Shown in pieces: positions 17,901 through 26,576 of a stretch of 64,000 nt of DNA. Position numbers and translations under genes: made by a program. Under the pieces are notes generated by a model that was not told where the DNA came from, did not search any database, and saw nothing but the letters and a program-made list of their open reading frames with translations. Numbering within the stretch: the first letter of the stretch is position 1; every line of letters begins with the position of its first letter. This stretch comes from SB11 sp037968475. GTDB taxonomy: Bacteria > Bacteroidota > Bacteroidia > UBA8524. The stretch covers positions 1 to 64,000 of the forward strand of contig JBBKVO010000013.1 of assembly GCA_037968475.1 (NCBI GenBank). The letters are read 5' to 3'.

Positions 17901-20900
17901 AACATACCGACGGGAGATAGCATAGCAAGCTGGGAATGGTCGGTATCACCCAACAACCTAAAAAGTTTTTTACAAAACCCCTATTTCGATTTTTCGGCGG
18001 GTGGAAATTATACACTGAAACTTAAAGTAGAGAATACACTGGGTTGTAAAGACAGTGCACAGGAAGATTTTTATGTAAAAGGACCTGTTCCCTATTTTAC
18101 CATTGTTTCCGACACCACTGGTTGCAGCCCATTGCGGGTAGAGTTTGACAACCAAAGTACTAACGCCAATAAATATACTTGGAGTTTTAGAGATGCACTA
18201 AGCAATACCATCACCACCCTTAGCGATACCAATGTATACAACATATACGAAGGCGGCGGATTGTATAAACCATTTTTAACTGCTGAAAGTAGCGAGTACG
18301 ACAGCAAGCAAGCCCGTACGGTAACTTGTCGGGCAGTTTATCCCGATACTTCAACACAAACTATACGTTTAGTGGCTGTTAATGCTACCCCTGTGGTAGC
18401 TTTTGGAACAAGCAATGCCTGTACAAGTTTTTCTATCAATTTCACCGATTCATCTACAATAGATTCAGGTAGCATCACTCAATATTTTTGGAAATTTGGC
18501 GATGGTAGTACCTCATCGTTGCAAAACCCCACACATATTTTTGCCGATACAGGTACGTATACGGTAACGCTGTTTGCCTATGGTTCATCGGGTTGTTTTG
18601 ATTCGCTACAAAAAACGATATCGGTAGCACCCCCGCCAACAGCCAAATTTGGTGTTTTAAATACCTGTTTGAATGAAACTGCCGAGTTTTACGATTCATC
18701 AGAAACCAACAATGCCTACGTGGTGCGATGGGAATGGGATTTTGGTGATTTAGTCACATCGGTATTTCAAAACCCTACACACAAATACGGGCTTACCGGT
18801 ACTTACTCTGTTAAACTAAAAATACTTACCAATGCTGGTTGCACCGATTCTATTACCAAAAGTATAACCATTAATCCTGTCCCTGCACTTAGCTTCACTG
18901 CCGCTAATACTTGCCAAGATGCAAGTGTAGCACTTACCCAAACAAGCACTATATCATCAGGTTCGGTGAGCTATTTTTGGAATTTCGGCAATGGGACTAC
19001 TTCCACTCAATCGATACCCAGCCTTAGCTATACCGCTGACGGAAACTATACTATAAAACTACGCGGTACCAGTAATTTTGGCTGTAAAGATTCTCTTTCG
19101 CAATCCATTACCATATACCCTTTACCCCAACCTGATTTTGCCATAAACGATAGTACACAGTGTATTAATACCAATGCTTTTGCGTTTACCAACCAAACTA
19201 ATATATCATCAGGTTCTTTCACTTCTGATTGGAATTTTAGTGACGGTAATAGTCTTTCAAATAGTCAAAATGCAAATCATACCTACGTAACACAAGGAAT
19301 TTACACGGTTTTTCTCACCGCAAAAAGTAATTTTAATTGTAATGTAGCTAAGGGTAAAAGAGTGTATGTATACCCCAAACCCACTGCGGGCTTTACGGTA
19401 AATGATACTGCACAGTGCTTCAATACACAAAGTTTTGTGTTTACCAATACCAGCGTAGATACAGGCTCGCTTACCTATGCTTGGAATTTTGGCGACGGTG
19501 GTTCATCAACCCTTGTAAACCTTGTACGTACCTACCAATTTATAAACCCCTATACTGTAACTCTTATAGCTACTAATGGTAACCAATGTAGTGATACTGC
19601 TACAAATGATGTAAGAGTATTACATATTCCCTCTCCTTCGTTTACTATTAACGATACAGGACAATGTGTAAACGACAACCTTTTCAAATTCACCAATACC
19701 TCAACCATAACTACGGGCACACTTACCGCCTTATGGGATTTTGGCAATAGCAACACATCATCGGCCAACAGCCCTAGCGAAACGTATACTAAAGATACCA
19801 GCTTTACTGTACAGCTTATTTCGGTATCAAACAGAGCTTGCCGCGATACTATTACCCACACACTAACAGTTTTCCCAAAACCCTCTCCTGCCTTTAGTAT
19901 TAACGATACCAACCAGTGTATCAATACCAACCAATACCAGTTTACCAACCAAAGCACTATTAAGTACGGCACTAACACGTATAAATGGTTTTTTGGTGAT
20001 GGAGATAGCCTTGCGGGTACAAATGCCACCCACAACTACGCAAACAATGCTGATTATACCGTTACGCTAAAAGCTACATCAAACAATGGCTGTATTGATA
20101 GTACCAAAAGCAACATAACTTTATATCCTAAACCGCAAGCTAATTTTGCGATGAACGATACTGACCAATGCCTAAACACTAATAGTTTTGTTTTTACAGG
20201 ACTAAGTACTGTGAAGAGTGGGAACTTGCGCTATATGTGGAATTTTAGCGGAGGGTTTACCTCTACCCAAAAAGATACTACCATAGTATATGGCATACAC
20301 TCGCAATACAATGTTACCCTTATCGCCCGTTCTGATTTTGATTGCTACGATACCACAACAGCCATTGCCTACGTATACCCTGTGCCTATACCCAACTTTA
20401 CGGTAAACGATACTGACCAATGCTTGCAAGAAAACAACTTTGCTTTTACCAATCAAAGTGCAATAAATAGCGGAGCAATGACCTACGGATGGACTTTTGG
20501 AACAGAAGGAACATCTACCGCTACCTCGCCTAGCTTTGTTTTTACGGGTGATATTACCCACAATATCAAACTAAAAGCCACGTCAGACAAACAGTGTACA
20601 GACTCTATTACCAAACAGGTTATTGTATACCCTAGCCCTGTAATGGCATTTACCATTAACGATACTAACCAATGCGTAAACGGCAACCTATACAACTATA
20701 CCAACCTAACAGCTATTAAATACGGCACACTTACTTACAATTGGACTTTGGGTGATGGCTTTACTTCAACAGATACCGATACAAGCATAGTGTACAACAA
20801 CTACGGTGTGTATACTCCGCGATTGATTGCTACCTCTAACAACGGCTGCCCTGATACGCTTACCAAAAATATACGGGTATATGCCAAACCCAATGTACTG

Positions 20901-23369
20901 TTTACTGTAAATGATACTGACCAATGCCTAAAAGGCAATGTATTTGGTATGACCAACCTTAGTGCCATAGGTGAAGGAACAATGAACCACAAATGGTATT
21001 GGGGCAATGGCGATACATCAAATATTCAACAGCCAAGCTACACTTACCCCGCTGATTCATCGCTGTACACTATAAAACTGGTAGTTACTTCAAATTTTAA
21101 TTGTAAAGATTCTACCACGCAGCAAATAATAGTTTACCCTCAAACAGAAATAGGTTTTGCTATTAACGATACTGGGCAGTGCATCAATGGCAACCAATTT
21201 GTATATACCAACAGTACTACATTAAAAAGTGGTACGCTCACATATACTTGGGATTTGGGCGATGGCTTCACCGCAACAGCACAAGACACAATTGTGGTTT
21301 ACAATAACTTTGGCATATTCAACCCTCGCCTAATAGCAACTACTAACTACGGTTGTAAAGATACTTTGGTAGATACCATACAAGTATTTGCCAAGCCTGA
21401 TGTGCAGTTTGCCGTTAACGATAGCGACCAATGCCTTAGCGGTAACCTATACCAAATAAACAATACCAGTAGCATACCTGAGGGCACTATAACGTATTTG
21501 TGGCGATGGGGCAATGGCGATACGGCAAGTACCACGCAACCCCAGTATAGCTACCCGCTTGATTCTACTTATATAATACAGGTAGTAGTTACTTCTAATT
21601 TCGATTGTAAAGATTCGCTTTCACGGCAAGTGGTGGTGTACCCACAACCGCAAATAGATTTTGCAATTAACGATAGTGGGCAATGCGTTAACAACAATCT
21701 GTTTACATTTACCAATAGCTCGGTAGTTAAGTACGGCACACTTACTTACGACTGGGATTTTGGTGATGGAAAAACTGCCGTAGCAAAAGATACCAATGTG
21801 GTGTATACCTACGATAGTACTTTTAGGGCTGTATTGCGCGCTACTACCAACTTTGGTTGCACCGATACTTTGGGCAAATATGTGGTTGTACACAGCAAAC
21901 CCAACCCTGATTTTGCTGTGAACGATACCGACCAATGTGTAAATACCAACTTGTTCGTATTTACCAACCAAACCACCATAAAACAAGGTACTAGCACTTA
22001 CGATTGGGATTTTGGAAACGGTGCTTATGACACTGCTACACACCCCCAACTTGTATACGCTACTGACACTACCTACCAAGTTAGGTTACTTACTACCTCC
22101 AACTTTTTGTGTGTAGATTCTATTACAAAAACCATGTTGGTATTCCCTAAACCACAAGCAGCCTTTACGGTAAACGATTCTTCGCAATGTATTAATACTA
22201 ACCGCTTTGTGTATACCAATGGTTCGGTTATTAAATATGGTACGCTAACTTATGTGTGGCATTTTGGCAATGGCGATACGGCAAGTGCTATAAACCCTGT
22301 ATACGTATATCCTTTGCAAGGCACATTTAATAGTAGCTTGGTAGCCCTTAGCAATAATGGCTGTTACGATACAGCAAAAGGTACATCAATACTTTTCCCA
22401 AAACCTAACCCCGATTTTAATATTAACGATACCGACCAATGCCTTAAAACACAAAACTTTGTGTTTACTAATACATCTACCATTGATAGTGGAATCTTTA
22501 CCAACCGTTGGCTATTTAGTGATGGAGTAGAGTATACCGACTCTGTAGATGTAACCCGTACGTTTAACAACCCTACACGATATACTGTAAAACTAGTGCT
22601 TACCAGCGATGAGCTATGTATGGATTCAACACAACAAAGTGTAATTGTATACCCGCACCCCAACCCTAATTTTACAGGACTAAAACTATACTATTGTGCT
22701 GATGATGATTTACTGCCCCTAAGCCCCATTGTAGCAGGCGGTGTATTTGAAGGTAAGAATATGCAAAACGATACTTTTGTGCCACTAATTGCAGGTGCTG
22801 ATACGGTAAAATACACGGTGCAGGTAAACGGTTGTTTTAGCGATACATCAAAATATACCACAGTATTTGCCTTACCCACCCTTAATATTGGCCCTGATAC
22901 TAACCTGTGCCGCAAAGAGTTTATACTAATTAATATTACCTCGCCTAATGCTACTTATTTATGGTCTACGGGGTCAACACAGCCTACTATAAAAATAACG
23001 CAACCCGGCCAATACATTGCCAATCTGTACCACATTTGCGATACGTTGATGGATACGGTTACGGTTACGTTTAAAGATTTCGACTGTAATTTCTTCTTCC
23101 CTAATGCTTTTACGCCCGATGCCAACGGACTAAACGATGTTTTCTTGCCTTATTTTGAAGCCGACGTTAAAACTATGACCCTAAGTATTTTTAATCGTTG
23201 GGGGCAAATAATTTTTGTAAGTGATGACCTTACCAAGGGTTGGGATGGAACTTTCCAAGGAGAACCTGTGCAAGACGGGGTATATACTTGGACGGTTGAT
23301 TTAAGTATAAACGAGAGTGGTGATATTTACCGACATACCGCAGGCGGGCAAGTGCATTTGATTAGGTAA
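14913..23369 (+). CDS. Giant secreted PKD-repeat protein with gliding-motility-associated C-terminal domain
   Basis: 2818 residues. Signal peptide about 1-28 (GTG start; CARCLLLLVAVIAF then SKAQC). The body is a long string of PKD-type beta-sandwich domains recognisable by repeated F-x-F-G-D-G-x-S (for example WRFGDGNSSVSQSPLHIYN) and C-x-D-(S/T) words. Residues about 1407-2586 form an array of 14 units of about 84 residues, each starting like (I/V)NDTxQC. The C-terminus (about 2726-2818, FFPNAFTPDANGLNDVF to the end) is the type B sorting domain of the type IX secretion system, which directs export through the outer membrane and surface attachment or release. The likely role is adhesion or a surface layer; paired cysteines may form disulfides. 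No partner gene is adjacent. Confidence 0.9.
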   Translation: MGLKLLNICARCLLLLVAVIAFNSTSKAQCNADFSFSTDTVCSKTTISFTDASTGTGGITYLWDFDDASSPSNFSNAKNPTHSFVDTGLLTVKLIITDGISCSDTITKDIYILKAPVAAFTRFNNCVQSSTSFKNTTTAGSVDSVSTWKWLFGTGDSSAQKNPTYNYTATGTFSVQLIATTVKGCLDTATKNVQVYSKPVISIADTQFCAQTSVAFDVQITEVANVAFSWRFGDGNSSVSQSPLHIYNTGGTYHPRIKVTHSGTDSCFATFDSVTVYGLPQVNFSINNDSQCFAGNNVCITDQTTQGTNGGNITKRTIVFGDGFIDNTTPPTTTLVCHQYTDANGGSYPITIEATDDNQCFSSKQLSPAIVIFPALTPSFTVAEVKDCFTTKITITNTSGLDSSKLSNFTWTYGDGDSDTTQWDNRTHTYTTTGNYQIQLSITDTFGCTKTAVAQTSVQSVVLNFNPAVSKDTSCFYNNTFVVSNPINNNADGIWSFGVGNNDTGWTLIKTYDNPGNYTIRLRIVAQNCDTQSVVKTVTVLGPRANIGTPLNRYQCVIHDTVYFTSAALPYLSNHGPAPGNIKRIWTFGDVFAPQCTTDTKNNVNVGLNCNYSKDSMDVKHWYTPGKEACYSARLYLEDTVWGCVDTARIFLALQAPIAKNDASVIPPIPGLSFSKPDCLGPELTKNKLIFLENTQPACDRELYWVMWDSLCATQSANFNANWQVQVSSHNYDYTNPPCDTAGRVTLGLIIRNGRDAGGNFCYDTAWYHHVFQFNDLYPFITNDFDPAVSRCEGTTINFRVTDTTQSGITNYSWDFGDGSAVVSGASAYKAQHTFNQKGSFDVILTMQNADGCTGTATETINIGFESDFALTPVTACIGDTIFFDEEVGYFDIGSTLWETPARHNAGKETLNWDFGNGNGFNPLGSSPFGVFDKVGTYNVRLALKDSSGCTDTVTVNNAFTIYGTYARLLNDDTLVCPQLFRLLDSSRIYDPSNYLNIPTGDSIASWEWSVSPNNLKSFLQNPYFDFSAGGNYTLKLKVENTLGCKDSAQEDFYVKGPVPYFTIVSDTTGCSPLRVEFDNQSTNANKYTWSFRDALSNTITTLSDTNVYNIYEGGGLYKPFLTAESSEYDSKQARTVTCRAVYPDTSTQTIRLVAVNATPVVAFGTSNACTSFSINFTDSSTIDSGSITQYFWKFGDGSTSSLQNPTHIFADTGTYTVTLFAYGSSGCFDSLQKTISVAPPPTAKFGVLNTCLNETAEFYDSSETNNAYVVRWEWDFGDLVTSVFQNPTHKYGLTGTYSVKLKILTNAGCTDSITKSITINPVPALSFTAANTCQDASVALTQTSTISSGSVSYFWNFGNGTTSTQSIPSLSYTADGNYTIKLRGTSNFGCKDSLSQSITIYPLPQPDFAINDSTQCINTNAFAFTNQTNISSGSFTSDWNFSDGNSLSNSQNANHTYVTQGIYTVFLTAKSNFNCNVAKGKRVYVYPKPTAGFTVNDTAQCFNTQSFVFTNTSVDTGSLTYAWNFGDGGSSTLVNLVRTYQFINPYTVTLIATNGNQCSDTATNDVRVLHIPSPSFTINDTGQCVNDNLFKFTNTSTITTGTLTALWDFGNSNTSSANSPSETYTKDTSFTVQLISVSNRACRDTITHTLTVFPKPSPAFSINDTNQCINTNQYQFTNQSTIKYGTNTYKWFFGDGDSLAGTNATHNYANNADYTVTLKATSNNGCIDSTKSNITLYPKPQANFAMNDTDQCLNTNSFVFTGLSTVKSGNLRYMWNFSGGFTSTQKDTTIVYGIHSQYNVTLIARSDFDCYDTTTAIAYVYPVPIPNFTVNDTDQCLQENNFAFTNQSAINSGAMTYGWTFGTEGTSTATSPSFVFTGDITHNIKLKATSDKQCTDSITKQVIVYPSPVMAFTINDTNQCVNGNLYNYTNLTAIKYGTLTYNWTLGDGFTSTDTDTSIVYNNYGVYTPRLIATSNNGCPDTLTKNIRVYAKPNVLFTVNDTDQCLKGNVFGMTNLSAIGEGTMNHKWYWGNGDTSNIQQPSYTYPADSSLYTIKLVVTSNFNCKDSTTQQIIVYPQTEIGFAINDTGQCINGNQFVYTNSTTLKSGTLTYTWDLGDGFTATAQDTIVVYNNFGIFNPRLIATTNYGCKDTLVDTIQVFAKPDVQFAVNDSDQCLSGNLYQINNTSSIPEGTITYLWRWGNGDTASTTQPQYSYPLDSTYIIQVVVTSNFDCKDSLSRQVVVYPQPQIDFAINDSGQCVNNNLFTFTNSSVVKYGTLTYDWDFGDGKTAVAKDTNVVYTYDSTFRAVLRATTNFGCTDTLGKYVVVHSKPNPDFAVNDTDQCVNTNLFVFTNQTTIKQGTSTYDWDFGNGAYDTATHPQLVYATDTTYQVRLLTTSNFLCVDSITKTMLVFPKPQAAFTVNDSSQCINTNRFVYTNGSVIKYGTLTYVWHFGNGDTASAINPVYVYPLQGTFNSSLVALSNNGCYDTAKGTSILFPKPNPDFNINDTDQCLKTQNFVFTNTSTIDSGIFTNRWLFSDGVEYTDSVDVTRTFNNPTRYTVKLVLTSDELCMDSTQQSVIVYPHPNPNFTGLKLYYCADDDLLPLSPIVAGGVFEGKNMQNDTFVPLIAGADTVKYTVQVNGCFSDTSKYTTVFALPTLNIGPDTNLCRKEFILINITSPNATYLWSTGSTQPTIKITQPGQYIANLYHICDTLMDTVTVTFKDFDCNFFFPNAFTPDANGLNDVFLPYFEADVKTMTLSIFNRWGQIIFVSDDLTKGWDGTFQGEPVQDGVYTWTVDLSINESGDIYRHTAGGQVHLIR
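19131..22670 (+). repeat. Fourteen-unit tandem array of about 252-nt PKD repeats
   Basis: Each unit encodes about 84 residues opening with NDTxQC, then FxFTN, and later FGDG or GNGD and C-x-D. Units 7 (from about 20650), 8 (20900), 9 (21152) and 10 (21409) show a higher-order period: 7 resembles 9 and 8 resembles 10 much more than neighbours resemble each other, so the array grew partly by duplication of a two-unit block of about 500 nt. Confidence 0.8.
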
Positions 23370-23381
23370 TAACTCACTGGC

Positions 23382-23428
23382 GCTGGCTCGAGCGTCCGCT
23401 CGTGCCAAAAATAATAGAGCGTCCGCTC
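23382..23428. repeat. CGAGCGTCCGCTCG palindromic element, copy 1
   Basis: A 47-nt element: a palindromic CGAGCGTCCGCTCG, a short A/T spacer (ATAATA), then a second AGCGTCCGCTC word. Copies 2 and 3 are at 24234-24281 and 26577-26624. REP-like, with a 6-bp stem at minimum. Confidence 0.75.
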
Positions 23429-23643
23429 TTTGTCAAGTTTTCGACACCCCTTCTTCTTGTCTTCCGCACTCCTTCGAGTCCCTCAGGATGACAGCCACAC
23501 AAGGGGGTTACTATCCCCATTTACACTCAACCTAAAAAAAAGTAGTTGTTTTTCTACTCACCCCAGTTTTATGGGAAAGTTAAAACCACATAACAGTGCC
23601 CCTCTCTTAAAAAAGAGAGGGGGAATTTTGAACCACTATACTT

Positions 23644-23834
23644 AACTGATTATTTGGAGTGAGTTAGAAAAAAAGATTGAATCTTAAGGTTAGTGGCGTG
23701 GCTTCCCTCCTTGTTGGGCTTGTGCGTATGGTAAGGAGGGACTGAGGGTGGTTTAAGCCGAAGGCTTTCCAAGTAACAACACCCGTTTTCTTCCCCACTC
23801 CTTCGAGTCCCTCAGGATGACAGCCGCACAAGGG
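23644..23834. repeat. 191-nt direct repeat, left copy
   Basis: Near-identical to 23990-24180 with only a handful of substitutions. It begins AACTGATTATTTGGAGTGAG and ends CGCACAAGGG. It contains the hairpin CCCTCCTT / AAGGAGGG around a 20-nt loop and the CTTCGAGTCCCTCAGGATGA word. Confidence 0.85.
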
Positions 23835-23894
23835 CAAGTAAATTAAAAAGAACTACACTTTGCTTCTTCCTCTCAACAGGTTAAAACCTGCCGA

Positions 23895-23931
23895 TATTCA
23901 TACCTATCGGGGTTGCCGATAGGTATGAATA
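23895..23931. repeat. Perfect 16-bp hairpin with 5-nt loop
   Basis: 23895-23910 pairs fully with 23916-23931; the loop is GGTTG. It lies between the two 191-nt repeats. There is no T-run, so it is not a plain terminator. It may be a REP-type element or an RNA processing site. Confidence 0.7.
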
Positions 23932-23989
23932 GCATCGGTTTTCAAACCGAAGGAAAAGAGTTAAACCTAAAAAGTTTATTCAGCTACTC

Positions 23990-24180
23990 AACTGATTATT
24001 TGGAGTGAGTTAGAAAAGAAGGTTGAATCTTAAGGCTAGTGGCGTGGCTTCCCTCCTTGTTGGGCTTGCGCGTATGGTAAGGAGGGACTGAGGGTGGTTT
24101 AAGCCGAAGGCTTTCCAAGTAACAACACCCGTTTTCTTCCCCACTCCTTCGAGTCCCTCAGGATGACAGCCGCACAAGGG
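23990..24180. repeat. 191-nt direct repeat, right copy
   Basis: Second copy of 23644-23834. The spacer between copies (23835-23989) holds the 16-bp hairpin. Confidence 0.85.
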
Positions 24181-24233
24181 GGGCAATTCAGGTTACAGTT
24201 TTGACAAAATACTCAAAAAAACCAAGGGATTTT

Positions 24234-24281
24234 GCTGGCTCGAGCGTCCGCTCGTGCCGATAATAATAAAGCGTCCGCTCG
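24234..24281. repeat. CGAGCGTCCGCTCG palindromic element, copy 2
   Basis: Same layout as the element at 23382, with spacer GATAATAATAAA. It is followed by a short AAAAAAAGCTTTT inverted stretch. Confidence 0.75.
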
Positions 24282-24316
24282 CTTAAAAAAAGCTTTTATA
24301 AAGAGCTCCAGTACTT

Positions 24317-24395
24317 AAAAGTGAGTGTTCACTCACTTTTGTATAAAACGGTATAAAATTCGTTGTAAAAAGAGAAAAAAGAGGTGAGTACTCAC
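24317..24395 (-). terminator. Paired GTGAGT palindromes downstream of the 198-residue gene
   Basis: 24317-24327 pairs perfectly with 24330-24340 (11 bp, 2-nt loop), and GTGAGTACTCAC at 24384-24395 is a 12-nt palindrome. Read on the minus strand, the second is followed by CTCTTTTTTC, so it could terminate the gene ending at 24412. The shared half-site could alternatively mark a protein-binding site. Confidence 0.45.
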
Positions 24396-24411
24396 TCACA
24401 AAGACCAATTC

Positions 24412-25008
24412 TTAATACTCAGGACGTTTTAAAATTTCAGCATATATAATGGCTTTTCGGGCATCAAAATCGCCTAAGTCAAATCTTGCTTCTTCCGCAG
24501 TTTCAATGCCTTTATATTTATCTTCGGTATGCGCCATTACCGTATGCAACTCGCGCCCTGCTTTTAAGCTATCAATAGATTTTTGCTCGTAATTAGTAGG
24601 AGCAGTTTGCCCGTATTTTAGATTTTTAAGTGTCTCGTTGTATTTTTTCAACGCCTCAACATCGTTTTGGCTATAATCAACCACAGGGCGTGAAGGTATT
24701 TGCTCCAAAGGCTCTAAATCCTCATCGTAATCCACATCATCATCGTATGTATCGTAGGGAGAATCTTTTACTTCATCCGCAAGTTTTTTATATTGTTTTT
24801 CAGGCTCAGCCTGCTGATATTCAACAGTCGGTTGTTGTTTTGGCTCTTCGGTTTTGCCCATCATACGCTCGGCCATACGGCGTATTTCATCCTCTAAAGA
24901 AGCATCAGGGGCATTGTTTTCCTGCTCCCTATCTTTTTTCTTCTTATTAAGAATACGTGAAACAATAGAAAAAACAATTAAGATTGCAAGGTATAAGAGG
25001 TTATCCAT
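24412..25008 (-). CDS. Membrane-anchored acidic protein, unknown function
   Basis: 198 residues. One N-terminal hydrophobic helix (about 4-20, LLYLAILIVFSIVSRIL) is followed at once by KKKKDREQ. By the positive-inside rule this makes a signal anchor with a cytoplasmic body. The rest is charged and probably disordered (Glu/Gln-rich; a run of Asp and Tyr around 95-110). The C-terminal 50 residues are more ordered and end in DFDARKAIIYAEILKRPEY. It is divergent from folK with only 28 nt between starts, so the two share a promoter region. Such proteins are common beside folK in Bacteroidota, but I know of no assigned role. Confidence 0.75.
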   Translation of the reverse strand: MDNLLYLAILIVFSIVSRILNKKKKDREQENNAPDASLEDEIRRMAERMMGKTEEPKQQPTVEYQQAEPEKQYKKLADEVKDSPYDTYDDDVDYDEDLEPLEQIPSRPVVDYSQNDVEALKKYNETLKNLKYGQTAPTNYEQKSIDSLKAGRELHTVMAHTEDKYKGIETAEEARFDLGDFDARKAIIYAEILKRPEY

Positions 25009-25036
25009 TTGTACCCCAAAAATACAGCTTATTTAA

Positions 25037-25501
25037 TTGAAACCCGAAAAAAAATATACCCTGCTGCTTGGTAGCAATATGGGCGATAGTATAAACTACC
25101 TTACTACTGCTGTTGTGCAAATTGAGGAAAGTATTGGGCACATTGTCTGCAAAACCACTGTGCATCAAACGCCTGCGTGGGGCAAAACAGACCAACCCAA
25201 TTTTTATAATTTAGCTTTGGAGGTTGAAACAGACTTAAACCATTTGCAACTATTAGATAAAACACAAGCTATTGAAAACAACTTGGGACGGATACGCACC
25301 GAAAAATGGGGCCCGCGTACCTTGGATATTGATATTTTGTATTGCGGCGATTTAATCTTTAACGATAAACGCCTTACCATCCCCCACCCGTATTTGCACC
25401 AACGCAAGTTTACCCTTGACCTATTGGTTGAGTTAAATCCTTATTTTGTGCACCCTGTATTGGGTAAGACAAATTTTGAGTTGCAAAAAGAAGTAAAATA
25501 A
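25037..25501 (+). CDS. folK: 2-amino-4-hydroxy-6-hydroxymethyldihydropteridine pyrophosphokinase (HPPK)
   Basis: 154 residues, normal length. It transfers pyrophosphate from ATP to 6-hydroxymethyl-dihydropterin in folate synthesis (cytoplasm). Motifs: LLLGSNMGDS at the N-terminus, FYNLALEVET, the PRTLDIDILYCGD signature with the metal-binding Asp pair, and IPHPYLHQRKFTL. The start is TTG at 25037: the first ATG (25079) falls inside LLLGSN and would remove the first strand. Confidence 0.95.
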   Translation: MKPEKKYTLLLGSNMGDSINYLTTAVVQIEESIGHIVCKTTVHQTPAWGKTDQPNFYNLALEVETDLNHLQLLDKTQAIENNLGRIRTEKWGPRTLDIDILYCGDLIFNDKRLTIPHPYLHQRKFTLDLLVELNPYFVHPVLGKTNFELQKEVK

Positions 25502-25573
25502 TTTGCTTTAGATAAAGGAAATTTAACAAACCATCCTTTTGTAGTATTGTTTAAACATTAAATAGAAAAAGTA

Positions 25574-26419
25574 ATGAATAAAGTTTGGATTATAACAGGC
25601 TGCTCAACAGGCTTTGGCCGTGAGTTGGCAAGATTAACATTGGCACAAGGTTACCGTGTGGGCGTTGCATCGCGCAATACCGATGATGTAAAAGACATTG
25701 TAGGCAACTACCCCGAAACTGCTATTGCACTGAAATTAGATGTAACAAAATTGGATGAAATAAAAACATCGGTAGAGCAAGTGAAACAAAAATTTGGTCG
25801 TGTAGATGTATTGGTAAATAATGCAGGCATAGGCTATTTTGGTGCTGTTGAAGAAAGCGAAGATGACCAAGTGCGCCGTATGTTTGAAATTAATTATTTT
25901 GGGTTGGCAAACATGACTACCGAAGTATTGCCCATAATGCGCGCGCAACGTAGCGGACATATTATAAATATTGCTTCTATTGGTGGTTTGGTTGGTTTTC
26001 CTGCTGTGGGTCATTACAACGGAACTAAATTTGCCGTTGACGGACTTTCGGAAGCATTGGCAAAAGAAACTGCACCTTTGGGTATAAAAGTAACGGTAAT
26101 TTGCCCTAGTGGTTTCCGTACCGACTGGGCAGGACGCTCGGCCAATAACAGTGCTATTGTAATTGACGACTACAAAGAAACTGCACACACCAACCAAAAT
26201 ACTATACGCGGTTATAGTGGCAACCAAGCAGGCGACCCTGTACTTGCTGCCCAAGCCATTATAAAAGTTAGCGAAACTGAAAACCCTCCCTTACATTTAT
26301 TACTTGGAAAAGCAGCACTAATGGGTGCACGCGCCAAACTGGATGTATTGAAAAAAGATTACGATGCTTGGGAAGAAACCACCGTTGGTGCTGATGCTCC
26401 TGCGGCACACCGTGCATAA
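25574..26419 (+). CDS. Short-chain dehydrogenase/reductase
   Basis: 281 residues, classical SDR fold. The nucleotide-binding motif is TGCSTGFG (residues about 8-15), followed by NNAG, the catalytic Ser in NIASIGG, and Y-x-x-x-K (YNGTK). The length and text match the oxidoreductase group often annotated as DltE/YueD-like, NAD(P)-dependent. The substrate is not predictable. It is monocistronic, with a strong hairpin terminator 17 nt after the stop. Confidence 0.9.
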   Translation: MNKVWIITGCSTGFGRELARLTLAQGYRVGVASRNTDDVKDIVGNYPETAIALKLDVTKLDEIKTSVEQVKQKFGRVDVLVNNAGIGYFGAVEESEDDQVRRMFEINYFGLANMTTEVLPIMRAQRSGHIINIASIGGLVGFPAVGHYNGTKFAVDGLSEALAKETAPLGIKVTVICPSGFRTDWAGRSANNSAIVIDDYKETAHTNQNTIRGYSGNQAGDPVLAAQAIIKVSETENPPLHLLLGKAALMGARAKLDVLKKDYDAWEETTVGADAPAAHRA

Positions 26420-26435
26420 TTAACTCACTTAAAAG

Positions 26436-26471
26436 AATAAGCTCCTTGAAATAAATTTCAAGGAGCTTATT
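26436..26471 (+). terminator. Perfect 17-bp terminator hairpin
   Basis: 26436-26452 pairs fully with 26455-26471 around a 2-nt AA loop. It lies directly downstream of the SDR gene. The A/T flanks make it usable in both directions. Confidence 0.75.
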
Positions 26472-26576
26472 TATTATGTATTCAACCCAAAGGGGTTTTA
26501 AATCTAGTTTAACGTGAGTTCGACTTTAAGCGAACACGCATTTTTTGTGTTTCAATACTATTTTTATCTAAAAAAA

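Larger units (their letters stand above)
23370..24411. other. Gene-free repeat-rich intergenic region
   Basis: No gene is seen. It contains two GCTGGC-CGAGCGTCCGCTCG elements (23382-23428 and 24234-24281), a 191-nt direct duplication (23644-23834 and 23990-24180), several copies of CTTCGAGTCCCTCAGGATGA, a 16-bp hairpin (23895-23931) and GTGAGT palindromes near the end. The short open frame at 23430-23645 lies wholly in repeats and is not a gene. Confidence 0.8.

Noticed and set aside
19550..20035. 161-codon frame antisense to the PKD gene (and others like it at 20202-20561 and 21621-22079)
   Set aside because: They recur with the repeat period of the PKD array and translate to low-complexity hydrophobic sequence.
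19131..22670. CRISPR array or DNA satellite
   Set aside because: The repeats are coding, about 252 nt, in frame and diverged at synonymous positions.
23382..23428. Transposon end or attachment site
   Set aside because: No integrase, transposase or target-site duplication could be seen; kept only as a palindromic repeat.
23430..23645. 71-codon frame in the repeat gap, and a similar one at 26597-26812
   Set aside because: Built entirely from intergenic repeat modules.
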